From: Rallus limicola
Lineage: Eukaryota > Chordata > Aves > Gruiformes > Rallidae
Length of the DNA: 64,000 nucleotides
Assembly (NCBI GenBank): GCA_022605955.1
Contig: JAKCOZ010000008.1
Span: 38,728,547 to 38,792,546, forward strand
Direction of reading: 5' to 3'
Shown: one piece after another, positions 1 to 12,942 of the stretch
How positions within the stretch are numbered: the first letter of the stretch is position 1
Layout of the letters: each line of letters opens with the position of its first letter
Notes under the pieces: model-generated
Told to the model about the DNA's origin: nothing
What the model saw: only the letters and a program-made list of their open reading frames with translations
Database searches by the model: none
Translations under genes and position numbers: made by a program

Positions 1-1407
1 TGGCAAAGGGAAGCTGCCCACTTTCAATTAAAAGGAAGAAATACCCCAAAACCAACCAAACAAATAATCCAAAGGGGAATTCATTGAGCTACTTATCTCC
101 AAGTTGAACACGGAGCGAAGCAGTAGAGGCTATGCAATAGTATTATAGATAATTAGAAAACTAGGATGAAAAGCCAGGCTTTTGGTAGCTGGAATCACAC
201 CTCCTGGGGAATTCTTTGTGGGCATCAAGGCGTATGTAAATAGGGGCAATTTAGTTGGTCTGGCTTACTCTGGTTTCTCAAAACCTCCCTCACCAGGGGC
301 TCCTAGGAAATTAATCTCTCCTGGGATTAGAAGAGAGGTTCTCAAGTGAATTCAAAACTGGTAGGAAATAGGAAGGGATGGGTAGGAATAAGTGGTTATT
401 TTTTTCCAGGAATAAGTGGGTATTCTTATCCACGGTGGAGGGAACCCCTGTGGAATCCCACAGCAATTCAGGCCATGACAGGGGTTGTTGTCAAGAGCCT
501 AAAGGATCTGGAAAAGGGATATAGGAGTGATTTGTGAAGGATAAAAAGGCAAAAAGAGACGCTACTGAAGGTAGCAGAAAGGAGTGCTGACACAGCAGAA
601 AAACAAGTACTGCGTCCTGATAACCAAGCAAAACCCAAACTGACCTCACCATCATCCCTCCAGCAGTTATTGGCACTCAGGAAAGAGAGAATCCGAATCA
701 AGAAAATCATCAGTTCATTCCCAAAACAGGGAACCAAGAGATTAACAGGGAGCCAAGGAACTGCCAGGAAGTGGCTTGAGAAATCCCTCCCCTTAATTTA
801 AAGTTTACATCTGGCCAGTTACTTCTCTGCCTGAACAAGAGACGACTTCTGGGTCTCCGTCACCTTTTTCCATCAAATAAGGAGGTGTGCAGTGGTGACG
901 AGCATGTCATCCTCTAAATATAGTTTCAAACCTCTGAAGTCAATGGGATTTAGGCATGGATGTAACTCCTAAAGCACGCTACTGGGGTGAGAAAAAGGAG
1001 CATTTGAGGCACAGAGAGTTTTTTTCCACAACGACCTTCTTGATGGGGGACAGTCAGAGATGGGACCTTGCGTGGGAAGTGTCTGGAGGAGAAGCTGGAC
1101 AGATAAAGCAAGTAATAATCACCAAGTCACTGGAATCAAAGACTTCTTGTTAGCCAAGGCATTTTATGCCTTCTAAAGGAAATTAAAAGTGAAATAATTG
1201 AACTACCCACCAAGCTTTGTAACAGGTCAGTCTGCGGCTGACATAGTGCCTGGAGTGCTGCGTTAAAAAAGGGGGGACATATGGATGGATGAGGTTATAA
1301 CCATGGAAAATTGGCACAATTTCTGTAAGGGAAGGGTTCACCTCACCAGACTACAATGGTTCTGTGAAGGAGTCGGCAAGGACAGGGGGGACAGCTGCTC
1401 TGACATT
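1..1407. other. Unique non-coding sequence
   Basis: No gene, exon or repeat family is recognised. Open frames are all under 95 codons, overlap on both strands, and show no domain. A 12-base direct repeat (aggaataagtgg at 384-395 and 408-419, period 24) is the only local structure seen. Confidence 0.6.
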
Positions 1408-1758
1408 TTTTACAGAGTCACCAGGTTGGAAAAGCCCTTTAAGCTCATGGAGTCCAACCGTCCCTGTCCTGTGCTGCCCCAGATCCCTGAGCACCTCATC
1501 TCCCCTCTGTTCAACACACCCAGGGGCAGGGACTCAGCCCCTCCCTGGGCAGCCTGGGCCAGGCCCTGACAACTCTGCCAGGGAAGAACTTTGCCCTCCC
1601 AGCTGAGCTGAGCCTGCCCTGGCCCAGCTTGAGCCCATTGCCCCTTGTCCCAGCTCCTGTCCCCTGGCTGAAGAGACCAGCGCCCACCTCTCTGCACCCT
1701 CCTGGCAGGGCAGGGGAGGTGGGGAGAAGGTCTCCCCTCAGCCTCCTCAAGGCTAACC
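1408..1758 (-). repeat. CR1 LINE fragment, family A
   Basis: The 3' end lies at the left: a degenerate tail is followed by 'ggttggaaaag' and 'gagtccaacc', the reverse complement of the CR1 terminus. The body then runs into 'ctgggcagcctgggccagg' and the 'ctcccctcagcctcctc' block, where it stops. It is a 5'-truncated insert of about 350 bp. It matches the copy at 4471-4896 in inverted orientation at roughly 95% by eye. Open frames across it (up to 124 codons on either strand) are remnants of the ORF2 C-terminus and 3' UTR, or chance frames, not genes. Confidence 0.93.
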
Positions 1759-4470
1759 TTTTGGATTTCCCAGAATGTTTCCATTTTTCCCCCTTATTGA
1801 GCACTCTGAGATGCTGTGGGATGAGAGGATAGGTCCTCGCACAGACTGGGAGCAACCAGGAAAGCAGAGGTACAAAGCCACAGCTGGTGATTCAGAGTTA
1901 ACTAGGCTCTTTCAGTACATGCTCCCTTCTTTGGTGGGAGTAGAGCGGCAAAGCCGCAGTGTCGCTGCTACCCACCACCACAGCGGTGGAGCTTCTCTCC
2001 TCACAGCAGCCACAGAGTCTCCCCTCTCTTTCCCTGAAGCCCTGTCTCACCTTTATGTTGAAGAATGAGATCTCCACTTTGGCTTTCAGCTCACTTGCCT
2101 TTCCCATAGACGTCTGACGTCGTGGTTGCTAGCAGTACCTTGGTGGCTGCTCGGTCAGGTTCCCTGGATGACCATGAGCCTTATTTCAACGACTTGCACC
2201 AGCAGCAGAGTTTATACAAAACATCTTCAGACAGTAAAAGTGCTTTTGGAGCAGGGTAGGATTCAAGTTCAAATATCCCATACTTTTGTTTTTGCCAGTG
2301 TCAGGGATGGGGCTGCTTTCCAATCCACATTTCACACATGGACAAGTCACAAGCATCCCTTTTTAAAATTGAAACCCCTTTAATTTGCCAGACATTTCAC
2401 TGAATATCTGTTTTGTGGAGAAAACCTTCTGCCTGTATAACTGCCCGCAGTCGACATGCATTCATGCTGCTGGATGACATTATGGATTGCCACCAAGCCT
2501 GACCCCAGGGGTAGCTGGAGGCAATGCCAAGGCTGATGGACTCACCTCTCTGGTCTGATTACTCCATTCAGAAGATCTGGGATTCTGTTTTGGGTGGTGC
2601 TTAACCCTGCCTGGTACATCTTGGGGGAGAGGGCTGCCTGGAAAAGCAGACTTGAGCTCTGCAAAACTAGTTCAAGGAAGAGGATGTTGCATTTTTTTTA
2701 TGGAAAATGATGTACCTAACTACACCAAATACCAGTCCTGACTTCACTGTTGTCCTCCTCCTCTTGAAAACAAATCTGGAATAAGATCCAGCTGTATAGA
2801 AATATGTTCAGTGCTCACTGAGGTCAACGGAAAGATTCCTGTTGATGTCAGATATTGGCACAGCCCTCAAGTGAATCAATAAAATACATTTAGATCCAAT
2901 CTCAAAGTTAACCATGGGGATAGCTGACGGTGCTTGAAGTCCCCGGTAAAATTCCCAACGTGGGCAGCAGCACTCCCAAGGGACCTGGCCCAGCTGCAGT
3001 ACTGGGATATGGGTTTCTCCAAGGGATGGTCATCACCTTGCCTGGAGCCTTGAAGATAGAGGAACCAGCCCTGAACCCTGAGGCAGAACCCACCAGGAAG
3101 CACAGTATCAGGTACCAAATCTACGAGTGGTCTTGGGGAATATATGCAAACACCTGCCTGAAAGCAACTGAATTGAGACCGCCAACTCATTCTGCACAGA
3201 CTACAAAATATTTACTATGATTTCCATTTCCCAGCAAGTGAGGCTCAGATGTCATAGTGATTGGGTGCAGTGTAAGAAGCTTGACAGACAGGAACGATGC
3301 AGAGCAATCTGGAAAGCACGGGAAGCTGGGCTCCACAGAACAACACATATTTTTCAAGACAACTATAATATATCTGCCTGTTAGGAACAAGAAGACACAT
3401 AGCAATTAGAGGACAAGGGACTGGATTCATCGGGGACTGGAACTAAGGAGTCCCTGAGATAACTGGCTGCAGGGTATCCTGCCAGAAGAGAGGGAGAGCT
3501 CATTTCAACACTTGGAGGCACACAGGGTAGAAAGTCAGCAAAGCACTCTGGCAAGACCAGACCGTGGCTGGAAAAGTGCAGAAGGCATGTCTGGAAAGCT
3601 GCTATTTAGGGAAGAGGCACAGATCTCAGCTGGAGCTTGGAAAACCTGCCCTGAAATCCAAGGCTGAAACAACTCAGCTCCAGGCTGGACAGATGATCTG
3701 ACGAGTCCGTAAGAGCCGGCATCAGAAAAGAGGAAGGGAAGATTTCTAGCAAAAGAGGTCTCCTGAGGTTAGGAGGAACAGGCTGGGATAGCATGGTGGG
3801 ACTCGGTCTCCAGCCTAGCAGTGAAACATTCGTGCCCTAACAAGAGGGGTGGTTGAAACCACCCTGCTGCGCGGCAAGGTCCTTGCCAGCCACTGTCAGT
3901 GGCTGCAAGTCCAAAAAGAGATGTTGCACTAAAAACCTGGGTCCACAAAACCTATTGTTTAAAAACCTGTCTCCTTTTTAAGCATCCCAGCAACACCCAC
4001 TTTCTGGAGCAAGATCAGATTTTCTACCCTCAGATTTTCACACACTCACAGCATGGAGCTCCCAGCCTGGCTGTATCATTTTCTCTCCATGTGCTACTGG
4101 CTGGCCTCATCTCTTCCTTTGCCTGCAGTTACCAGGTCATTGAGTCTGATCCAGCTGTGGGAATATTTCCTTCAAGAACTGAAGATAACCAAGGGTCCAA
4201 AAAGATTATGTTAATTCTGTGGGAAGATGTTCTATAATATTATGATAACACTTGCTCTATATTTTGATGATCTACTGCTATGCCTTAGGTTCTCCATTTA
4301 AACAGCTGACTTGTGTTATGGAGCATTATGCAGATTTGTTTACACTCCCCTGACTTATTGCTAACAAGAAGTCTTTGTTAAGCAACAGAAGACTGTATTT
4401 CTTTGTGATGGAAAGGTGACAGCCTTACACTGCAACCAAAACTAACCCAATGTTTTCCTTTGATCAATTT
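1759..4470. other. Unique non-coding sequence
   Basis: No recognised gene or repeat. The longest frame (112 codons, 3899-4237 +) has one hydrophobic stretch in its second half but no known domain, no clear splice context and no Kozak support. Opposite-strand frames at 2876-3220 overlap each other, which argues for chance. A 46-base AT-rich run near 4240-4290 is unremarkable. Confidence 0.55.
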
Positions 4471-4896
4471 AGAAGGGGAACCAGGCTGGGGAAGGGGCTG
4501 GAGGGCAGATCCTGTGAGGAGCAGCTGAGGGAGCTGGGGGTGTTGAGGCTGGAGAAGAGGAGGCTGAGGGGAGACCTTCTCCCCACGTCCCCTGCCCTGC
4601 CAGGAGGGTGCAGAGAGGTGGGCACTGGTCTCTGCAGCCAGGGGACAGGAGATGGGACGAGGGGCAATGGGCTCAAGCTGGGCCAGGGCAGGGTCAGCTC
4701 AGCTGGGAGGGCAAAGTTCTTCCCTGGCAGAGCTGTCAGGGCCTGGCCCAGGCTGCCCAGGGAGGGGCTGAGTCCCTGCCCCTGGGTGTGTTGAACAGAG
4801 GGGGAGATGAGGTGCTCAGGGATCTGGGGCAGCACAGGACAGGGACGGTTGGACGCAATGATCCTAAAGGTCTTTTCCAACCTGGTCATTCTGTGA
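4471..4896 (+). repeat. CR1 LINE fragment, family A
   Basis: The element begins at 'accaggctggggaaggggc', the CR1 ORF2 C-terminal region that reads like RRATRLGKGLEG in better copies. It passes 'gagggagctgggggtgttg' and ends with 'tcttttccaacctgg' and 'attctgtga'. It is 5'-truncated with the 3' end intact. A 153-codon frame on the opposite strand is an antisense shadow of the repeat. Confidence 0.94.
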
Positions 4897-5263
4897 CTGA
4901 CTGCTTTTATCAGGGAACCCTGCAATTGCTGCCCACATCACAAGACGCCACTATGCAAAACACAGTATCCAAGAAATTACCCAGAAAAAATTAAAATTAA
5001 AAAAAAAAAAAAGAGACCATGCACCCTTTAGAGAAGTGCTCCTTTACATCTTCAATAAGACAGCAAATCAAATTTGATTCAAATCAAAATGGCCCCAAAA
5101 TGTGGCTGCAGTATGCTCGTGGTCCTTCAGGAAGTTATGCCAGAGAGAAGGGCTTGAGCCTTTGGGAACAGGGGAACATCTTGTATGGGACTGAGGCAAA
5201 ACCAAGGAGCTGCAAGATTCGGCTGAAACGCACTGATTGGTGCCCAATGACTGAAAACGGGTC
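4897..5263. other. Short unique spacer with A14 run
   Basis: It separates two convergent CR1 inserts. It contains a poly(A) run at 4999-5012 and nothing recognisable as a gene. The A-run is about 100 bases beyond the CR1 3' end and is not part of it, since CR1 does not use a poly(A) tail. Confidence 0.5.
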
Positions 5264-5352
5264 ATAGAATCCCAGAATCCCAGCCTTGTCTGGGTTGGAA
5301 GGGACCCCAAGGATCACAGAGCTCCAACCCCCTGCCACAGGCAGGGACACCA
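5264..5352 (-). repeat. CR1 3'-end fragment, family C
   Basis: It starts with the tail 'tagaatcccagaatccc', then 'gtctgggttggaagggacc' and 'cacaggcagggacacca'. After about 85 bases it diverges into a partial echo (acacaggcagggccacc), so the right edge is uncertain. Only the terminal part of the element is present. Confidence 0.88.
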
Positions 5353-8300
5353 GACACAGGCAGGGCCACCTGCCTGTCCTGCTGCTATCCCTGAAGAGTA
5401 CCCTGAAGCAGGGACCTGCCCCAGCCGACCCCAAGGTACAGATCAGCCGGACCTGCCTGGGACCATGCCTCTAGCCCAGTCCCACCACAAGCTCTTTGTC
5501 CCGCAGCAAGCAGTGACTGTGCTGATCCCACCTGGCTGACCCCAACTCTGATGCAGCCTTTGAAAGCTAACTCACCCACCCACCAGGCGTTGCAGTCATC
5601 ACAAGAACCAGGTTCTTGAGCTGTGAGGCAGAGAAACCTCTTTAGGAGCCGAAAGGAGCAGAGCAGCTTCTTCACTTCCCTCCCTGTTAATTTATTTCCA
5701 GCTTTTTTTCTTTAGGATGGATTCTCCTGTGATCAGTTACTCCTTGACAGCACTGTGCTGCTTTCAGTAGGAAACTGGTCTCCTTCACTGCTCCCAACCG
5801 GCACCACTGACAAACAGCCTTTCCCCTGCAACTTAATTATGGGAGAAAGCTGTTGCCAGCTTAACTCCTTTCTTGGGCAAACCTGCACGAGAAGCGTGGC
5901 CACGGGAGCCTCCTCTGCAGTCAGTCTCGCTCCCGAAGCTGGGAGGAATAAATCAGAGGATGCACATGGGAATGTTGTCCTCACTGCTCAGCTGGCCCCA
6001 TAGCCACCAGCCCTCACTATTTCTTTCCAGAGCCTCCGACCAGACATGCATGTGACCTTAGAAGATGACTGCCAGTGTGGGGTAACAGGTACACCGTCTC
6101 CTTGCTTGTGCATGTGCCACTGCAGCGCTCCTGACTTGGTCCCTCGAGGTCCTCCTGCACCCTGAATTTTCAGGTGCTGGCAGTCTCAATATTTGCTGCC
6201 AAGACAGCAGTAAATCCCAACCTACAGGCTCCTAAAGCTACCAGCCCTTGATTCTTTTAATGCCGGATACCTGCTGGGAGCTGCCTGTGTTGATATTTCA
6301 CTGACAGCAGAACCCTTCATACCCTGTCATTATCTGAAACCACCTGGAAAAATAACACATCCAGCAGGCTGCTGTGAAGACATCCTGAAGCCGCCATCAA
6401 TGATGCTGGTGGCTCAGGATGCAATCTAGGACACCATCCATCGATGCTACCTAAAACAAGTTCAGTCAGTCGTACCACTGGTAGGAGGAGCGCCATCCAA
6501 CAGGTAACAATGCTTCTTTTATAAACAGACAGCACAAACAGTGTCTTTATGGCCACTCAGATGACATAATGCTGTTGTCTTCAAGGTGCTCATGGTTTCG
6601 TGCTGTCGCTGTTTCTTACACCCAGCCTGTTATATGAGCTTTAATCGTAACTTCCTTGCAGTGCCCCTGGTAAAACTGTCGTGTCCCTGCACAATTTGCT
6701 ATGAGCCTGATTTAAATTCCCTTGCTCTGACCAGCTGGGTAGTCTTTCCCAGTTCCAATAAAATCCTTAAATAATCCCACTATTCCACAGTGAGGAAAAC
6801 ACCTGCTTCCAAGGCTAAAAAAAAAAAAAAAAAACTAATAAAAAGACCAATTTTATACTGGTTCACAGGATAGGAAGGCACAGGGCCTTAGAAAGACAAA
6901 GGCAAGTGTAGGCTAAACTGCATGTTGAAAAGGTAATGGCGATGGGGTTTTCCCCCTGCCCTTTTATTTTGCTTCCAACAGACTCAAACTCCTTTTTTTC
7001 TCTCCTTTTGTTCTTTCCCATGTAGCCAACATTAATCCCTCCCTTCCCCACCTAGCCCCCTACACCAAGCAGAGATGAAGTAAACAGCCGGGCTGCTCCT
7101 GCCAAGAGCTATTTCCCCTCCCAGCAGTGCCAGAAGCACCGTTGCCTGCACCCTGGCATCAGCCGCTTCAGCACAGGATTTGTACCACCAGCAACAGAAA
7201 GAACGTGGCTTTCTGTGCGTCCGCCCAAAATAATGGCTATCTAAAAATATCCTTGGCAGGGAAACAGCAGAAAGCTCCTTAAACACTAAACTACTTAATG
7301 GCTCAATGAGACATCGGTTGAGAACAGTTTAACGTTACAGGCAGCAAAGAGGGTCGTTGTTGGAGGTATATGGAAAGAAAAGTTCTTCCTTTCCAAAGGT
7401 GAGTCGGAAATAGAGTTCAGTTTTGGACTGGGGTTTGAGGTTTGGATTTTTTTAGGCTTCTCTCTGGAAGAGGAGGCAGCCAAGTGCCACACTGCCGATC
7501 GGCTCAAGGAGGAGGAAGCCCAGCAGCAGGAAGCTTTGGAAAGAGATGCTGGGGCAGTCCTCTCCTCCCCAGCAAGCAGCCAGAAGGAGGAAAGCAGTGA
7601 GAAAGTAGGTAGGCATCCAGTGGAGACTTGCTTGGCTTCCCCTGCAGCTCCCTGGAAGTCCAGCTGAGCCTGTGAAATGCTCCAGTACCAGCACAGGAGG
7701 GTATTTTCCCCTCCATCTTTGCCTGGAAAGTTTCTCCTGGCTTTTATGAGTTGCAGGTAACACAGCAGAGGTTGTTCTGGCAGGTGCCAAGTGGTATCCC
7801 AGTCACGTACTGATGTTCAAGGTGCTCCAGTTCCAGCTTGTGGAAAGCCACACTGTGTGACAAGGAGTGGATCACACAGTTCGGGGAGAGAGAAACTGGT
7901 AGAAAGGCAGCACTGGAATGGAAAAGCGTGACCTTTAGTAGATCAGCTCAAAGAGCAGCCAGGTCCACAAACACTGCCTTCCCGCTATCTCTGCCTTCTC
8001 CAGAAAGTTTCTGCTCCTCTTTTCCACGTCTGTGACACTTGTGAGCTAAGAAACCAGAATGAAAGAGCCAGCAAAGAGAGACCGACTGCCCAGCACCAAG
8101 AATTCCTACAAATGGTCTTGGCTGCACAAGGGTCCAAGTACAGAACTGACTACAAGTAGTATGAAAAGATGTTTGCTGAAGGGGATGGAGCAGAAAGCAA
8201 TGCCGTTACCAGGATTACACCTGAAGAAGCCCGTTATGTTAAGAACAGCCAAGAGTGGTAGCCAGGACAGAGCAAGGCTGGAGGGATACTGGGATTTACC

Positions 8301-9585
8301 AGGCCAATAGAATATAGGGTTAGCAAGGGATGAAGCTGAAACACCCATAGTTAATTGTGAATCCGTAACAAGAAGTTTGGGACTGTTGGCTTTGGGGTAG
8401 GATTCCTGCAAATGGAGAAAGCCACGGACATCTAGAGGTCCAGCTCTAGAGGAACGCCTCCAAATAGCCTGGAGAGAACAAGTTCGAAAGCAACTACTCA
8501 CACGGAAGGGTTGCAGCATACAGTGACAGATCTGGAAGGAGAGAAACCACCCAGCTGAAGTGATCATCATGTACTGCTGCTTCTGAAAAAAAGGTGCCTG
8601 CAGCAAAGCCCAGGCAGATCCAAAGAAGTTCACAGGCTGCAGAAGACAACCAGCACCAGGTACCTGGCCAGCATGTTTGATCGAGGCCACTGCTAGAAGC
8701 AGAGCCTGGAAAACAGGGTTTGATGCAGGGCAGAGAAAAGAAATGAATTACATGAGCAATAAAGAGTAAGAGAGCATTGCACGTGGACCCACACGCACCC
8801 CTCGCGGCAGCCATACACAGACAAGTTGGAAACTGGTTCAAAGGCTGCAAGAAACCTGCGAGCTCTAACAGATAGGCAAGCTAAGAGAATCATTTCCAGT
8901 GCTCCCAACTACCTGTTTTATCTCTGCTTAGGAGCTGACCAGGGAGACTTCAGGCAGACACCGTCCATATCCGTGCTATATATGGTTCAGAGCTTAACTC
9001 TGGATCACTCTAGTCTGATCCTGCAAGTCAGATGCCGGTTAACAGCGACCGTGCATTACGTGCCTGATCGGAAAGGAACATATTTCTTTAAACTCATGCG
9101 TGGTTAACTTGGTCTTCTGCAGTGATGCCAAGCAAGCTCAGTCCCCATGCTGAGCTCGTGCTTCGCAGGAGCCCACAGCAATGCAGCCAGCACAGAGGTT
9201 GCAGCATCTGCTCTGCTCGTCACTGGGATGCTGTCAGCATCAGGAGAATGGGAAGGGACTTGGGGAAACCGGGTCCCTGTTTGGGTCAGAAACCATTTGC
9301 TTGAGTTTTAAGCAGGAAAAAAGGGAATCCTGAGTGAAATAGCATGTGTGCCTTCTGTGTGGCACACGGAGCTTTGTCACATATTGAGCCTCGTGAAGGG
9401 CAGCACTGTCCTGCACTATCCCCTCGCTGTTTCCTCAGTGGATCTGCCTCTGCCAGTACCCGAGTCCGATTCATCTGCCATGCTCTGCCTCCTCAGGATG
9501 GATTGCTGCGAGGGCAAGGAGAGGACAAGCAAGCTTGTTATTGGTGTGTTTTGGCATTGCTCCATTAATTATTGACTGCTGGGAT
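5353..9585. other. Unique non-coding sequence, 4.2 kb
   Basis: No gene or transposon is recognised. There is an A18 run at 6817-6834, with AATAAA near 6759. The longest non-repeat frame is 194 codons (8106-8690, minus). It has hydrophobic patches but no domain, and overlaps other frames on both strands. A stretch at 7230-7260 (taatggctatctaaaaatat) is AT-rich with a near-MEF2-like word. I cannot support any of these as functional. Confidence 0.5.
6817..6834 (+). repeat. Poly(A) tract, A18
   Basis: An uninterrupted run of 18 A. An AATAAA lies about 55 bases upstream. That is too far for normal cleavage, and no matching retrocopy body was recognised, so it is listed only as a homopolymer. Confidence 0.85.
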
Positions 9586-10283
9586 CAGGACAGGCTGGGG
9601 GGAGCTGCTGGACAGTGGAGAAGGACCTGGGGGTCCTGGTGGGTGACAGGGTGGCCATGAGCCAGCAGTTTGACCTGGGGGCTGAGAGAGACAATGGGAT
9701 CCTGGGGGCATCAGGAGGAGTGTGAGCAGCAGGTCACAGGAGGGGATCCTCCCCCTCTGCTCTGCCCTGCTCAGGCCCCACCTGCAGTGTTGTGTCCAGT
9801 GCTGGGCTCCCTGGGATCAAACAGACAGGGATCTCCTGGAGAGAGGCCAGAGGAGGCTACGGAGATGCTGAAGGGCCTGGAGCATCTCCCCTGTGAGGAA
9901 AGGCTGAGGGAGCTGGGGCTGTTCAGCCTGGAGAGAAGAAGACTAAGGGGGAACCTGATTAATGTTTATCAATATCTGAAGGATGGGATGCAGGGGGAAA
10001 TGGCCAGCCCCTTCTCAGTGTCTGTGGGGACAGGACAAGGGGCAATGGCTGCAAGTTGGAGCAGAGGAAGTTCTGCACCAACATGGGGAAGAACTTTTCC
10101 CCAGTGAGGGTGAGGGAGCCCTGGGCCAGGCTGCCCAGGGGGTGTGGAGTCTCCTTCTCTGGAGAGATTCCAGCCCTGTCTGGACACCGACCTGTGCAAT
10201 ATGAGCTGGGGAGCTGCTTTGGCAGGGGGTTGGACCCCATGAGCTCTCGAGGTCCCTTCCAACTCCTATGATTCTATGATTGA
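9586..10283 (+). repeat. CR1 LINE fragment, family B
   Basis: The 5' part encodes the CR1 ORF2 C-terminal region: a conceptual [14 protein letters not shown] stretch at about 9620-9655, then MSQQ. It continues through 'ctgctctgccctgctcaggc' to the 3' UTR, which has the family-B marker 'ggcagggggttggacccc' and the tail 'tatgattctatgatt'. Relative to the family-A copy at 18.3-20.2 kb it has lost one base near 9701-9710, putting the rest of ORF2 out of frame. The longest frame (145 codons, 9670-10107) is a shifted-frame product, not a protein. Confidence 0.95.
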
Positions 10284-12822
10284 TGTGGTGTGTAAATGAT
10301 GCCTGCTGTCCATTTCCTCTGTTTTAAAGTGTTAATATCAATTATTAAAAATAGTCTGAGGCATGAAATATGTGGCATAACAACACTTGCCCATGAATGA
10401 TGGGCACGCAGCTCTGATACAGCTACACCCAAGCTGCATCCTTAACGTGACAGCTCTGAAGGCTGGCGCTGGCTGCCCGTTCAGGCGATGGCAGCCTCTG
10501 CAGTGCCATTTCCTTCCCCTGCGGAGGCACGGGGGTGGCACTGCTGGAAGGATGCTCCCTGGAAGCGAGAAGCTACCAGGATGCACGTTATGGGTGGGTA
10601 GGCAGAGCTTTCCAAGGTGGACTAAAGACTCAACACTTGACACGGGCATCCAAAACGAAACAAGACTCCCTGTAACGACTTTGAAAGGGACAGGCTGTCC
10701 CGCTGAGGTGTAGATTGCACAGCCTGAACTAGAAGCAAAAAGTCCCATCTCCTCTCACCCCAGGTCCCTAGTTCTGTAGCAAACAAGCACCACACTGCCA
10801 CAGGAACAGCTCGCTGGCACACAGGGAAACGCTGCATGTGCAGGAGGGCAAGAGTGGGGCAGGGAAAGGGAAAAAACCTGAGTGCCGGTGGTTAATTATT
10901 CAGTGTCAGCTGCTCCCCCCCAAAGAGAGGGTAATCCTTGGGCTGGAGCATGCACTCTAAGGAAGAGGAGAAGGGCCTGATGCTTTCTGTGCTGTAGGAA
11001 GCCATTAGAGCCCAGCATCTGATCCCAGCTCAACCCATTCAAGTCACCTGTTCAGCACGGTGGGACCCAGGCAGCCACTTTACTCTCTTGTTCTGGGGAC
11101 TGTTTCCATGTGGGAGGAGACACACCAAGCCTACAGTTCAGCCCTTGCCCCCTCCTGTCCTCTGGGGCAATGAGCCATCACTCCCACCCCCAGAAGCCTA
11201 GGTATGCCCACATTTCACATGCAGAACCATGTATTTCCATTCCTCAAGGGCCACTGGTACCCCATCATGGGGAGGAGGAATCCTCTTGTCTGGAACGTAC
11301 CATTACTGCAGAAAGACAGGCCATTTAACTCAACATCTTAAACTTTCATCCCTAGGAGTCATACAGGAGCATTCTAGGAGCTGTACACTAGAGATAGAAG
11401 CCACTTTTCTATCATTTACAAGTCCAGAGTCAGCAAGGAACACGAGGTGGAGGAGAATCACGGACCAGTCCAACATGCCTTGAAGCACACTGCCTCAAAA
11501 AAGAGCCTAGTGAGATGAGGGACACCAAAGTCAGGCTTGGAGCACACTCCCATCAGCTTCACAGCAATGCAGCCCTAACCCCATAAGACAAGGAGGACCT
11601 ACCATGTGATGGAGATGTTTTGGCAAGCATCCTTTGGCTCTATATAAAAACAGTTCTTAAAACTGCACGCCCAGAGCAGAGTTTTCCTCCCTCCCTCCTC
11701 CACCCCTTTCTTTCTGGGGATGGCAGGCGAGGAAGCAAACGCTGGGTTTATTCATCCCCCCCTCCATTGATTGCAGGCGTGCGTCACCGACTGCACGAGT
11801 GTGGGAGGTGCAAGCATTCCTCACAGTCAAATCACCAGCCTTTCAGCTTAATAACACCTCAGGGGGAAGCGCACTCTCTTCCCCTTTTCAAAATAAAAAC
11901 AGGAGAGGAAATAAACGTTCCAACAATATAAACCAGAAAAAGAAGAAGAAAAAAACCCCAACCGCCCCAAAACCTCCACAGCAGGAGGTGAAGGAAATAA
12001 CAATTCCTGGAAAATAAAAAAAAAAAACCCACATCTCCTCCTCTTTTCACATGAGTCAGAAGAGAGATGTCAAGTGCAGGCGGCAGAAGGTAAGGATCCC
12101 GGGCCAGGGATGCTGAGCAGTAGTAAAGGATGAGGCAGACGGGTTGCAGCAGCCCTGGGGAAGGTTATTGCTACCACTGTTCAACCAGGGTTATGTGCAG
12201 CTGGAGCCACCAAGTCCTAGAAAACTGGGCCAGGCGGCATCTAGAAGTAAACACGCTGCTCAGCCAGGACTGACCATTTCCACAGGCACCTGTACGTTTT
12301 GGAAGATCTATTCTAGGAGGAAGGATCGAAGACTCAAGACCGACATCTGGAAGGAACCTTGACTGAGAACAGTTTTACCCCCAGCAGCCCCCATGGGTTC
12401 AGCTTCTGCAAACAAGCCCCCCAGCCCTGCCAGCTGGTCATGCCACCACCTCTCGTGGGCACCCCCAAAGGCAGATTTCCACTGCATGCTTCCTGCAATA
12501 TTTTTATCCCCTAGAAAGCTGTAGCCCAGGCATGCTGATCAGGCAGACACATAGCTAGGTTTTTATTAGAGAGGTGATATTTTGCTTGCTCAGTGGTTCA
12601 GAGCAACCCAAGCAGGTCCACAGCAGTCTGTGGACACTGCAGCTGGACAAGATACCAGGGAGGCCTTGCTCTCCAGACCAGGGGGCTTGAAAAACCCAAG
12701 ACCTTCCCACACACACACACACAAAAAAAAAAAAGCAACAATGAGATCATCCATTCACCTTGTGATGGATACTCCAAAAATGCAGGTGCTTAGCACCACA
12801 GGAGAAGGGATGCAGAGAGTGG
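10284..12822. other. Unique non-coding sequence
   Basis: No gene is recognised. Frames at 10338-10748 (136 codons, minus) and 10387-10713 (108 codons, plus) are open across the same bases, typical of chance in GC-rich DNA. An A/C-rich simple stretch runs from about 11936 to 12030, with an A12-13 run near 12016. A CA microsatellite lies at 12709-12722. Confidence 0.5.
12709..12734 (+). repeat. CA microsatellite plus poly(A)
   Basis: About seven CA units run straight into a 12-A tract. It is simple sequence of the kind that arises by slippage. Confidence 0.85.
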
Positions 12823-12942
12823 ATCACAGAATCCCAGACTGGTCTGGGTTGGAAGGGACCCCAAGAGTCACAGAGCTCCAACCCCCTGCCACAGGCAGGG
12901 ACACCAACCTCCAGGCCTGGAGCTACACAAGGTTGCCCAGGA
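12823..12942 (-). repeat. CR1 3'-end fragment, family C
   Basis: The tail 'cacagaatcccagactgg' is followed by 'ggttggaagggacccc', 'ccaccacaggcagg'-type sequence and 'aacctccaggcctggagc', ending at 'aaggttgcccagg'. Only about 120 bases of the 3' UTR remain, a strong 5' truncation. The sequence is very close to the matching parts of the copies at 23538-23984 and 63636-63984. Confidence 0.92.

Noticed and set aside
4464..4925. 153-codon minus-strand open frame
   Set aside because: Antisense of a CR1 insert. The same frame recurs wherever family-A CR1 occurs.
6759..6834. AATAAA followed by A18, possible processed pseudogene tail
   Set aside because: The spacing of about 55 bases is too long, and no retrocopy body or target-site duplication was recognised upstream.
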